Below, in pieces: positions 1-7,050 of a stretch of 15,139 nt of DNA. The stretch lies in the NCBI GenBank assembly GCA_040381195.1, contig JBEIHR010000043.1:1-15139 (forward strand), given 5' to 3'. The stretch is from VGCC01 sp040381195. GTDB taxonomy: Bacteria; Actinomycetota; Actinomycetes; S36-B12. A model generated the notes under the pieces. That model saw nothing but the letters and a program-made list of their open reading frames with translations, was not told where the DNA came from and made no database searches. Every line of letters starts with the position of its first letter. Position 1 is the first letter of the stretch. Both the position numbers and the translations under genes were made by a program.

Positions 1-876
1 CATGTCAACTTCACCGGATCGACCCCGACCGGCCGGGTCGTCGCAGAGCGTTGCGCACGTCGCCTGATCCCGTGCACGCTCGAACTCGGGGGCAAGAACG
101 CGATGATCATCCGCGCCGATGCGGACCCTGTGCGCGCAGCTGCTATCGCCGAGCGCGCCTGCTTCGCCAACTCCGGCCAGTTGTGCATCTCCATGGAGCG
201 CATCTACGTGCAGGAGACCGTCGCCGGTGCCTTCCTCCAAGAGTTCGCGCGGCGAGCGCGGAGCATGACGATGGTTCCGCACGTGGGCTGGGGTGCGTCC
301 ATCGGTTCGCTGATTTCGCAGGCGCAGGTTGATCGCTTCGTCGCCCATGTCGAGGATGCGGTCGCGCGCGGAGCACGCGTCGTCACTGGTGGGCACGCGA
401 GGCCCGATGTCGGTCCGTTCTACGTGGAGCCCACGATCTTGACCGATGTCGACGAGACGATGCTCGTCTGCCGTACGGAGACTTTCGGCCCCCTCGTGTC
501 GGTGTATCCCGTGGCGAATGACGACGAGGCGGTCGAGCGCGCCAACGACACCACCTACGGACTCAATGCAGCCGTGATCACCCGCGACCGTAGATCGGGT
601 GCCACGCTGGCGCGTCGACTGCACTCCGGATCGGTGAACATCAACGAGGGCTATGCCTCGAGTTGGGCGAGTGTCCGGGCGCCGACGGGAGGGTGGGCCG
701 ATTCGGGACTCGGGAGTCGGCACGGTGATGAAGCCGTGTACGCCGTCACGCGGGTGCAGAACATCTCCACACAGCGTGCGTTCGGTTTCGATCCGCAATT
801 CGGCATGTCCGATGAACGTTGGGGTGCGACTCTCTCTGCAGCGATGGGGTTGATCAAGAAGATCGGCCTGAAGTAA
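1..876 (+). CDS. gabD2: Succinate-semialdehyde dehydrogenase-type aldehyde dehydrogenase, C-terminal part (5' end outside window)
   Basis: This NAD(P)-dependent aldehyde dehydrogenase would oxidise an aldehyde, most likely succinate semialdehyde, to the acid in the cytoplasm. The reading frame is open from base 1, so roughly the first 200 residues lie outside the window; 291 are visible. Seen in order (window residue numbers) are the Rossmann motif FTGST (4-8), the general-base glutamate in LELGGKN (E28), the catalytic cysteine in GQLC (C62), and the conserved ETFGP motif. The protein ends in an extension finishing KKIGLK, past the usual core. The cysteine context and the tail resemble actinobacterial GabD2-type enzymes, which is family knowledge; the exact substrate is not proven. 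An internal ATG at 103 is not the true start, because the catalytic glutamate lies upstream of it. Its TAA stop shares one base with the ATG of the GMC oxidoreductase (TAATG), so the two are probably co-transcribed and translationally coupled. Confidence 0.88.
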   Translation, partial: HVNFTGSTPTGRVVAERCARRLIPCTLELGGKNAMIIRADADPVRAAAIAERACFANSGQLCISMERIYVQETVAGAFLQEFARRARSMTMVPHVGWGASIGSLISQAQVDRFVAHVEDAVARGARVVTGGHARPDVGPFYVEPTILTDVDETMLVCRTETFGPLVSVYPVANDDEAVERANDTTYGLNAAVITRDRRSGATLARRLHSGSVNINEGYASSWASVRAPTGGWADSGLGSRHGDEAVYAVTRVQNISTQRAFGFDPQFGMSDERWGATLSAAMGLIKKIGLK

Positions 877-2552
877 TGGCGGATTTCGATGTCGTGGTCA
901 TCGGATCGGGATTCGGCGGATCCGTCGCGGCCCTGCGGTTGAGCGAGAAGGGCTATCGGGTCCTCGTGATCGAGGCCGGTGCACGGTTCGAGGACTCCGA
1001 CTTTGCGACCACCTCCTGGGATCTGCGTCGATTCCTGTGGGCGCCGCGGCTGGGATTCTTCGGTATCCAGCGCATCCACCTGCTCAAGGATGTCGCCGTG
1101 CTGGCCGGTGCGGGTGTGGGAGGCGGCAGCCTCGTGTACGCGAACACCCTGTACCAACCGCCGGCAGAGTTCTTCGCTGATCCGCAATGGGCCGACATCA
1201 CGGATTGGAAGGCCGAACTCGAGCCCTATTACGCCCTGGCGAGCGCAATGCTCGGTGTCGCGGACAACCCGCGCATGACGCCCTCGGACGAGGTGATGAA
1301 GGAGGTCGCCACCGATATGGGTGTCGAACACACCTTCCGCCTCACCCCGGTCGGCGTCTTCTTCGGGGAGGGGCCCGGTGTGGTCTCGGAGGATCCGTAC
1401 TTCGGCGGTGTCGGTCCGGCGCGCGCCGGCTGCACGCATTGCGGGGAGTGCATGACCGGTTGTCGGCACAACGCCAAGAACACGCTGCCGAAGAACTATC
1501 TGGCTCTCGCGGAGCTCGCCGGAGCGCGCATCCTGCCGATGACCACCGTGATCGGGATCGATCCACGGCCCGAGGGGGGATACACCCTCACCACGGAGCG
1601 CACGGGAACCTGGTCGCGGCGCACGGAGCGCGCAGTCACGGCTGATCAGGTGATCGTGGCGGCGGGAACGCTGAACACGCAGAAGCTCCTGCATCGCATG
1701 CGCGATGAGGGACGCCTGCCACGCCTCTCCGGTGTGCTCGGTCGTTTGTCGCGTACCAACTCCGAATCCATCCTGGGTGCGGTGTCCCCACGCACCACCA
1801 CCGACTACACCGAGGGTGTGGCGATTACCTCGAGCTTCTTCCCCGATCCGCGCACGCACGTCGAGCCGGTCCGCTACGGCCGGGGGTCGAACTCCATGGG
1901 CCTGTTGCAGTCGGTGCTCACCCAGCCCCAACCGGGCGTACCGCGGTGGAAGACCTGGGTGGGGGAGCTCGTCCGGCAGTGGCCGGTCACGCTGCGGTTG
2001 TTTAACGTGCGCCGCTGGAGTGAGCGCACGGTGATCTCGCTGGTCATGCAGCAGGTGGACAACTCTCTGACCCTGCAGGGTGGGACAGACCGACTCGGCC
2101 GCTGGGCGCTCACCACACACCAGGACGCATCGAGCCCTGCTCCGACCTACATCCCCGTCGCACAGGAGGTCGTCACGCGGGTCGCGGAGAAGATCGACGG
2201 TGTTGCGGGTGCCTCCGTCTTCGAAAACATCGACGCCGCTCTGACAGCCCACTTCGTCGGCGGATGCGTGATCGGTGCGGATGCCGACACGGGGGTCATC
2301 GACGCGTACCAGCGCGCCTTCGGTCACCCCGGACTGCACGTGCTCGACGGATCTGCGATCACGGCCAACCTCGGAGTGAATCCATCCCTGACGATCACCG
2401 CGCAGGCTGAGCGCGCCATGGCCATGTGGCCGAACAAGGGTGACGCGGATCCACGCCCTGACCTGGGTGCGGCATATATGTCGGTGCGCGCGGTTGTCCC
2501 GCGTCGACCGATCGTCCCGGCGTCGGCCGGTCTACCTACACTGCCCACGTGA
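876..2552 (+). CDS. GMC-family FAD oxidoreductase (cholesterol-oxidase-like)
   Basis: This predicted flavoprotein of 558 residues would oxidise an alcohol or sterol-like hydroxyl using FAD. The ATG at 876 is chosen because the dinucleotide-binding motif GSGFGG (residues 10-15) then sits at the expected N-terminal position and E33 ends the second beta strand; an ATG at 819 would add an irrelevant 19-residue leader inside the upstream gene. Other visible motifs are AGAGVGGGS near residue 80, a four-cysteine cluster C186-x2-C189-x2-C192-x3-C196, and C-terminal H459 and N502-P503 in positions expected for the GMC catalytic pair. The tail after residue 515 is proline/arginine-rich. The organisation matches actinobacterial proteins annotated as cholesterol oxidase ChoD-like, but many of these have unknown substrates. 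There is no signal peptide, so it is probably cytoplasmic. It overlaps the dehydrogenase by 1 nt and the helicase by 4 nt (GTGA). Its product might be the aldehyde used by the upstream enzyme; that is a guess. Confidence 0.9.
   Translation: MADFDVVVIGSGFGGSVAALRLSEKGYRVLVIEAGARFEDSDFATTSWDLRRFLWAPRLGFFGIQRIHLLKDVAVLAGAGVGGGSLVYANTLYQPPAEFFADPQWADITDWKAELEPYYALASAMLGVADNPRMTPSDEVMKEVATDMGVEHTFRLTPVGVFFGEGPGVVSEDPYFGGVGPARAGCTHCGECMTGCRHNAKNTLPKNYLALAELAGARILPMTTVIGIDPRPEGGYTLTTERTGTWSRRTERAVTADQVIVAAGTLNTQKLLHRMRDEGRLPRLSGVLGRLSRTNSESILGAVSPRTTTDYTEGVAITSSFFPDPRTHVEPVRYGRGSNSMGLLQSVLTQPQPGVPRWKTWVGELVRQWPVTLRLFNVRRWSERTVISLVMQQVDNSLTLQGGTDRLGRWALTTHQDASSPAPTYIPVAQEVVTRVAEKIDGVAGASVFENIDAALTAHFVGGCVIGADADTGVIDAYQRAFGHPGLHVLDGSAITANLGVNPSLTITAQAERAMAMWPNKGDADPRPDLGAAYMSVRAVVPRRPIVPASAGLPTLPT
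2537..2542 (+). promoter_or_regulatory. -10 element (TACACT) of a probable leaderless helicase promoter
   Basis: TACACT fits the actinobacterial -10 consensus TANNNT and ends exactly 6 nt before the helicase GTG. This places the predicted transcription start at or next to the G of the start codon. No clear -35 box was found. The element lies within the last codons of the GMC gene, so the helicase could be transcribed both with the upstream genes and alone. Confidence 0.55.
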
Positions 2553-4759
2553 CTCCGGAAGCGCTGGTTGCGGACCTCAATCCAGCGCAACGGGCCGCCG
2601 TGGAGCACCGCGGCGGCCCACTCCTGATCGTGGCGGGTGCAGGTTCCGGCAAGACCCGAGTGTTGACGCGTCGTATCGCGCACCTGATCGCCAGCGGTGA
2701 TGCGTCACCAGGGGAGATCCTCGCCATCACCTTCACCAACAAGGCTGCGGGTGAGATGAAGGAGCGCGTGGCCGCCCTCGTCGGTCCTCCGGCGCGGACC
2801 ATGTGGGTCTCGACGTTCCACAGTGCCTGTGTGCGCATCCTGCGCAGCGAGTCGAAGCACCTGGGTATCTCCTTGAGCTTCACCATCTACGACCAGCAGG
2901 ACAGTCAGCGGCTGATGACCATGGTGATCCGCGACCTCAACCTCGACGCCAAGCGCTACACCCCCCGCTCCTTCACCGCCCAGGTATCGAATCTGAAGAA
3001 CGACCTCGTCGACCACGAGACCTTCGCCGGCCGGGCCTCGAACCACATGGAGGAGGTGCTCGCCGAGGCCTATGGGGAGTATCAGCGGCGCCTGCGGCAG
3101 GCCAACGCGTTCGATTTCGACGATCTCATCGGTTCTGCCGTGGCGGTCCTGCAACTCTTCCCCGATGTCGCCGAGCATTATCGACGCAGGTTCCGTCACA
3201 TCCTGGTCGACGAGTACCAGGACACCAATCATGCGCAGTACGTGCTGATCAAGGAGCTCGTCGGGGTGGATACTCCGTTCCCGGGGGCCCTGTGTGTCGT
3301 GGGGGACGCGGACCAGTCGATCTATGCGTTTCGCGGCGCCACGATCCGCAATATCGAGGAATTCGAGCGAGACTTCCCGTCGGCGACCACCATCCTGCTC
3401 GAGCAGAACTACCGCTCCTCACAGAACATCCTCACTGCAGCCAACGCGGTCATCGCGCGCAACGCCTCACGGCGTGAGAAGCGCCTCTGGACGGATGCGG
3501 GAGCGGGTGCCGCCATCACGGCCTACGTCGGAGACGACGAGCACGACGAGGCCTCCTTCGTCGCTCAGGAGATCGATCGTCTCACCGACGACGAGGGAGT
3601 GCGCCCGGGTGACGTCGCGGTCTTCTACCGGACCAATGCCCAATCCCGTTCCGTGGAAGACATCTTCATTCGCACCGGCATGCCGTACAAGGTCGTAGGG
3701 GGTGTGCGGTTCTACGAACGCAAGGAGGTCCGCGACGTCGTGGCGTACCTGCGCGCCATCGCGAACCCGGAGGACGAGGTGTCGCTGCGGCGCATCCTCA
3801 ACGTCCCCAAGCGCGGCATCGGTGACCGTGCCGAGGAACAGGTGGAGAACTTCGCCCAGCGCGAGCGAATCAGCTTCGCGGCCGCGTTGGCCTGCGCTGC
3901 CGACATTCCGGGAATTGCTACGCGCTCGCTCAACTCGATCACTGGATTCATGTCGTTGATGGACACCCTGCGCACTGTCGCTGACGGTGGCGCCGACCCA
4001 GCCACCGTCGTACAGGCGGTGCTCGAACAGAGCGGATACCTGGCCGAATTACAGGACTCAGATGACCCGCAGGATGAGTCGCGCGTGGAGAATCTCGCGG
4101 AATTGGAATCGGTGGCTGCCGAGTTCGGTGTGGACAACCCCGACGGATCACTCGCCGACTTCCTCGAGCGGGTCTCCCTCGTCGCGGACTCCGATGAGAT
4201 CCCCGACGGGGAGGAACATGGCGGTGTCGTGACCCTGATGACTCTGCACACCGCGAAGGGTCTGGAGTTCCCGGTGGTCTTCCTCACCGGCATGGAGGAC
4301 GGGATCTTTCCGCATATGCGCTCGCTGGGTGACGCCCGCGAGTTGGAGGAGGAGCGGAGACTCGCCTACGTCGGCATCACGCGTGCCCGCGAGCGGCTGT
4401 ACCTCACCCGCGCGATGACCCGGTCCGCCTGGGGGACGCCCGCAGCCAATCCGCCCTCTCGATTTCTTGACGAAATCCCCGAGGGGGTGCTCGAGTGGCG
4501 GCGGGAGGATCCGGTGGGTCGCCCGCTCACTGTGGGCTCATCGCGTGCCTCGTCGGGACTGCGCCTGGGGGATCGGGTGATCGGCACCGGGCCGGTGGTC
4601 TCCCTGGCACCCGGGGATCGGGTGAACCACGCCAAGTTCGGGCTGGGCACCGTGGTGAGCGTGGCGGGGAACGGGGACAAGTCCGATGCCACGATCGACT
4701 TCGGGTCCCTGGGGGTGAAGCGCCTCCTGCTCCGGTATGCGCCGGTGGAGAAGTTGTAG
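2549..4759 (+). CDS. pcrA: ATP-dependent DNA helicase PcrA/UvrD
   Basis: This is a superfamily 1A 3'-to-5' DNA helicase of 736 residues, the usual length for PcrA/UvrD. The family unwinds DNA in nucleotide excision repair and removes protein roadblocks or recombinase filaments. All core motifs are visible: the Q motif (LNPAQ, Q14), Walker A AGAGSGKTR (29-37, K35), Walker B DEYQDTN (221-227), motif III GDADQSIYAFRG (252-263), motif IV QNYRSS, motif V HTAKGLEF, and motif VI YVGITRARERL (about 607-617). A C-terminal Tudor-like module runs from about residue 680 to the end and contains the PcrA-type stretch PGDRVNHAKFGLGTV, which in this family contacts RNA polymerase. The GTG at 2549 overlaps the upstream stop codon in GTGA and also lies 6 nt after a -10 hexamer, so leaderless and coupled translation are both possible. 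It has no functional link to the metabolic genes on either side. Confidence 0.95.
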   Translation: MTPEALVADLNPAQRAAVEHRGGPLLIVAGAGSGKTRVLTRRIAHLIASGDASPGEILAITFTNKAAGEMKERVAALVGPPARTMWVSTFHSACVRILRSESKHLGISLSFTIYDQQDSQRLMTMVIRDLNLDAKRYTPRSFTAQVSNLKNDLVDHETFAGRASNHMEEVLAEAYGEYQRRLRQANAFDFDDLIGSAVAVLQLFPDVAEHYRRRFRHILVDEYQDTNHAQYVLIKELVGVDTPFPGALCVVGDADQSIYAFRGATIRNIEEFERDFPSATTILLEQNYRSSQNILTAANAVIARNASRREKRLWTDAGAGAAITAYVGDDEHDEASFVAQEIDRLTDDEGVRPGDVAVFYRTNAQSRSVEDIFIRTGMPYKVVGGVRFYERKEVRDVVAYLRAIANPEDEVSLRRILNVPKRGIGDRAEEQVENFAQRERISFAAALACAADIPGIATRSLNSITGFMSLMDTLRTVADGGADPATVVQAVLEQSGYLAELQDSDDPQDESRVENLAELESVAAEFGVDNPDGSLADFLERVSLVADSDEIPDGEEHGGVVTLMTLHTAKGLEFPVVFLTGMEDGIFPHMRSLGDARELEEERRLAYVGITRARERLYLTRAMTRSAWGTPAANPPSRFLDEIPEGVLEWRREDPVGRPLTVGSSRASSGLRLGDRVIGTGPVVSLAPGDRVNHAKFGLGTVVSVAGNGDKSDATIDFGSLGVKRLLLRYAPVEKL

Positions 4760-4782
4760 GTGCGCGGACCGTGCGTCAGGGT

Positions 4783-4787
4783 GGAGG
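4783..4787 (+). promoter_or_regulatory. Ribosome binding site deciding the PLP-enzyme start
   Basis: GGAGG lies 9 nt before a GTG at 4797. It supports that GTG over the in-frame ATG at 4737, which would lie inside the helicase gene and add 20 arginine-rich residues with no family counterpart. Confidence 0.7.
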
Positions 4788-4796
4788 ATACGTCGC

Positions 4797-5936
4797 GTGA
4801 TCGGTGATGGCGGGCTGCGTCGGGACGAGTTCCCGGTGTTTGCCCGACGCACGTATGTCAATTCCTGTTCACAGGGCGCACTGGCGGTGTCCGTACGTAA
4901 CGCGTACGAGGACTACATGCATGGCTTGGCCGAGTTCGGTTCACTCTGGGAGGCGTGGGTCGGTGTGCAGGAGCGCGTCCGAGCACTCCTGGCGCGCACC
5001 TTCCATGCCGACGTAGAAGATGTCGCGATCACTGCGTCGGCATCCGCCGCTGTCAGTGCGATCGCCACGTGCTTCGACTTTGCCTCCGGGCCGCGCAAAA
5101 TCGTGACGACGTCGTTGGAGTTCCCCACCATCGGACAGATTTGGCATGCCCAGGAACGTCGCGGTGCCGAAGTCATCCATGTGCCCGCTGAACCTGACCA
5201 CCGCCTCCCCGTGGAACGAGTGGACGCCGCGATCGACGCAGATACAGCGATCGTCTCGATCACGCACGTGTGCTACCGAAACGGCGCGATGGTGGACGTA
5301 GCGGCGATCATCGACGCAGCGCACGCGAAGGGAGTCCCTGTCCTGGTCGACGCCTACCAGACCGCGGGGGCCCTACCGATCGACTTCCAAGCACTGGGGG
5401 CCGACTTCCTCGTTGGCGGGGTCCTCAAGTACATGCTCGGCAGTCCGGGTGTCGGCTTCGCGCTGGTCAACCCCCAGCGCACCTCCGAGTTGGTTCCGTT
5501 GACAACGGGATGGTTCGCGGCACGCGATGTGTTTGCGATGGACATCTACTCCTACGACCCCGCCAAGGATGCTCGGCGCTTCGAATCGGGAACTCCGGTG
5601 GTCCCGAGCCTCTATGCGGCGGAGGCTGCACTGAACTTCCTGCTCGAGGTCGGCGTGGAATCCGCCTGGGAGGTGTCCGCTGGCCTGCACGATCAGCTGC
5701 GTGCGGGTGTCACGAACCTCGGTGGACGTGTGGTGACCCCCAGTGATCTCCACGGTCCGATGATCGCCGTAGCCGCCAGGGACGATCATGCGCTCGTCGA
5801 TGCCCTCGCGGATGACGGGGTCGTCGTGTCATGCCGGGACGGGAATGTGCGTATCAGCCCGCACTTCTACAACACCACAGGAGACGTGGAAAGGGTTATC
5901 GAGAGTCTCCACCGTCATCGCCACATGCTCGTCTAG
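4797..5936 (+). CDS. Class V (fold-type I) PLP-dependent aminotransferase-like enzyme
   Basis: This is a PLP enzyme of 379 residues from the class V aminotransferase / cysteine desulfurase superfamily. The predicted Schiff-base lysine is K211 in GGVLKYMLGSPG. D185 in VLVDAYQT would bind the pyridine nitrogen, and H157 in ITHVCYRNG would stack on the ring. The N-terminal motif YVNSCSQGAL and the C-terminal NVRISPHFYNT are characteristic of the superfamily. I do not see the RxGHHC-type mobile loop of SufS cysteine desulfurases near the C terminus, so a role in Fe-S assembly is unlikely. An amino-acid lyase or aminotransferase is more likely, but the substrate cannot be read from the sequence. 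The GTG start is set by GGAGG at 4783-4787. The gene begins 37 nt after the helicase stop and ends 30 nt before the cupin gene. A role in feeding 2-oxoacids to the Ior enzyme downstream is possible but unproven. Confidence 0.85.
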   Translation: MIGDGGLRRDEFPVFARRTYVNSCSQGALAVSVRNAYEDYMHGLAEFGSLWEAWVGVQERVRALLARTFHADVEDVAITASASAAVSAIATCFDFASGPRKIVTTSLEFPTIGQIWHAQERRGAEVIHVPAEPDHRLPVERVDAAIDADTAIVSITHVCYRNGAMVDVAAIIDAAHAKGVPVLVDAYQTAGALPIDFQALGADFLVGGVLKYMLGSPGVGFALVNPQRTSELVPLTTGWFAARDVFAMDIYSYDPAKDARRFESGTPVVPSLYAAEAALNFLLEVGVESAWEVSAGLHDQLRAGVTNLGGRVVTPSDLHGPMIAVAARDDHALVDALADDGVVVSCRDGNVRISPHFYNTTGDVERVIESLHRHRHMLV

Positions 5937-5954
5937 CTGCAGCTGGTTCCTCCC

Positions 5955-5960
5955 TAGCAT
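5955..5960 (+). promoter_or_regulatory. -10 element (TAGCAT) of a probable leaderless cupin promoter
   Basis: TAGCAT fits TANNNT and ends 6 nt before the GTG at 5967, the same geometry as at the helicase gene. No convincing -35 box is visible. The five Gs directly before the GTG are too close to act as a Shine-Dalgarno sequence, which favours leaderless initiation. Confidence 0.55.
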
Positions 5961-5966
5961 GGGGGT

Positions 5967-6719
5967 GTGCATCCTGGTCACGTCGTGAACATCGCCGACG
6001 TTGCGGCTGTTCCGGAGTACCGGGGGGTAATGGTCCGCCCGCTGATCCGACCCGAGTACTACGCCGAGCCCTTGACCCTGGATGCCTACGACGTGGTGGG
6101 GGCGATGCGCTCCCGGTGCGACACTCGCAACGACACCCTGGCATATGTCCTCGCCGGTGGCGGACAGTTGTGTGTGGGCGAGCAGCGCCACGATCTGGCT
6201 CCGGGATTTGCGTTCCAGGTGCACGCTGGCACTGAGTGGGCAATCGAGGATGCGCAGGGTCTGAGCCTGCTCGTCTTCTGTGTGCCGGCACCCGTCACAC
6301 CATGGGCGGCTCGTCTCGCCGCCCCGATCAGCGAGGTCGTCGACGTCTCCTACCTCGGGGCGCAGGCCATGAACGCCGCCACCGGTGATCGCCAGTACGA
6401 GGTGCTCTTCGATCGGACGCGCGGTTCGCGCGGGGCGACGATGTTCGTCGGCTTCATTCCCACATCGGGGGCCCCCGAGCACTACCACCTCTACGACGAG
6501 ATCTGCGTGATTGTGCGGGGATCGGGCACCCTGCACGCGGGTGGTCGGTCGCAGGCACTCAGCGTGGGGAGCTCGTTCCACGTCGCGCCGCGATTCCTGC
6601 ACGCGCTGGAGAATCCGAATCCGGAGGATGTGTGGATCCTCGGGGTGTTCCGGCCGGAGGGCTCTGCAGCCGCGGCCTACTACCCCGACGGCACGCCGGC
6701 ACCGAATAACGAGGACTAG
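5967..6719 (+). CDS. Bicupin protein with one intact metal site
   Basis: This is a soluble protein of 250 residues with two cupin domains. The N-terminal half (about 35-110) has the cupin pattern of short beta strands (AYVLAGGGQL, LAPGFAFQVHAG) but lacks the HxH...E metal motif. The C-terminal half (about 145-235) has a full site: H172 and H174 in EHYHLYDE, E178, and H212 in FHVAPRFLHALEN. Bicupins with one degenerate domain include gentisate dioxygenase-like and ureidoglycine aminohydrolase-like enzymes as well as binding proteins, and I cannot choose between them. The GTG at 5967 is preferred because of the -10 hexamer 6 nt upstream; a GTG at 5985 is a weaker alternative. Its TAG stop shares the palindrome CTAG with the stop of the convergent Lrp-type gene. 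The context suggests amino-acid or aromatic metabolism, by proximity only. Confidence 0.8.
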   Translation: MHPGHVVNIADVAAVPEYRGVMVRPLIRPEYYAEPLTLDAYDVVGAMRSRCDTRNDTLAYVLAGGGQLCVGEQRHDLAPGFAFQVHAGTEWAIEDAQGLSLLVFCVPAPVTPWAARLAAPISEVVDVSYLGAQAMNAATGDRQYEVLFDRTRGSRGATMFVGFIPTSGAPEHYHLYDEICVIVRGSGTLHAGGRSQALSVGSSFHVAPRFLHALENPNPEDVWILGVFRPEGSAAAAYYPDGTPAPNNED

Positions 6720-6997
6720 TTCTCGGCGCCGATCGAGAAGCCCGCTTCGAGGTCCTCGCGGGAGTAGGTGCGGAAGGCGATGTGCGTCTCCGTGGAGACG
6801 ATCCCCGGTATCGCACCGATGCCGTCGGTGACCACGCGGGCGACGCCGTCGTGACTGGTGACTTCGATAAGGGCCACGAGATCGATCTGCCCGGTCACCG
6901 AATAGGCCGCACGCACACCGGGGATGCGGGCTATCTGCTCGCCCGCGGAGTTGATCGCTTCGGGTGACACGTTGATGAAGCACAGGGCTGTGATCAC
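6716..6997 (-). CDS. Stand-alone Lrp/AsnC effector-binding (RAM) domain protein
   Basis: This small protein of 93 residues consists only of the C-terminal effector-binding domain of Lrp/AsnC regulators. The pattern fits RAM: an opening beta strand (ITALCFINV), a helix with IARIPGV, AAYSVTGQIDLVALIEV, a second helix, then IPGIVSTETHIAF. The DNA-binding helix-turn-helix that normally comes first is absent, and the 50-nt gap upstream leaves no room for one. In the family this fold binds amino acids and oligomerises. Stand-alone versions may act as metabolite sensors or modulate full-length Lrp proteins, but the role here is not shown. The start is GTG at 6997, 6 nt after a -10 hexamer on this strand, with no Shine-Dalgarno, so it is probably leaderless. 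It is divergent from the thioesterase gene and convergent with the cupin gene, sharing CTAG. Confidence 0.88.
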   Translation of the reverse strand: MITALCFINVSPEAINSAGEQIARIPGVRAAYSVTGQIDLVALIEVTSHDGVARVVTDGIGAIPGIVSTETHIAFRTYSREDLEAGFSIGAEN

Positions 6998-7003
6998 ACT
7001 CGG

Positions 7004-7009
7004 ATCCTA
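7004..7009 (-). promoter_or_regulatory. -10 element (TAGGAT) of a probable leaderless RAM-gene promoter
   Basis: Read on the minus strand, TAGGAT ends 6 nt before the GTG at 6997, repeating the helicase and cupin arrangement. It lies back to back with a plus-strand -10 candidate at 7028-7033, so the 50-nt gap probably holds two divergent promoters. Confidence 0.6.
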
Positions 7010-7027
7010 GTTCAGGCGGGTACCCCC

Positions 7028-7033
7028 TAGATT
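7028..7033 (+). promoter_or_regulatory. Candidate -10 element (TAGATT) of the thioesterase promoter
   Basis: TAGATT fits TANNNT. It predicts a transcript starting near 7040, just before GGGAGG at 7041-7046, so this mRNA would have a very short leader containing a Shine-Dalgarno. No clear -35 box was seen. Confidence 0.45.
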
Positions 7034-7040
7034 GGTCGCC

Positions 7041-7046
7041 GGGAGG
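7041..7046 (+). promoter_or_regulatory. Ribosome binding site of the thioesterase gene
   Basis: GGGAGG lies 4 nt before an ATG at 7051 and only 1 nt before an in-frame GTG at 7048. The spacing favours the ATG, removing one residue from the longest reading. Confidence 0.6.
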
Positions 7047-7050
7047 CGTG

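Noticed and set aside
651..2339. 562-codon open frame on the minus strand opposite the GMC gene
   Set aside because: Its sequence is arginine- and histidine-rich without any recognisable motif, and it mirrors a gene with complete flavoprotein motifs. Long antisense frames are expected in high-GC DNA.
4066..4759. Possible frameshift or truncation of the helicase
   Set aside because: Motifs V and VI and the C-terminal Tudor-like module are all in one frame at normal spacing.
4737..4796. Upstream ATG start for the PLP enzyme
   Set aside because: It would overlap the helicase gene and add 20 arginine/cysteine-rich residues; GGAGG points to the GTG at 4797.
5935..5944. Palindrome AGCTGCAGCT after the PLP-enzyme stop
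   Set aside because: It is only 10 nt, has no loop and no T-run; too weak to call a terminator or operator.
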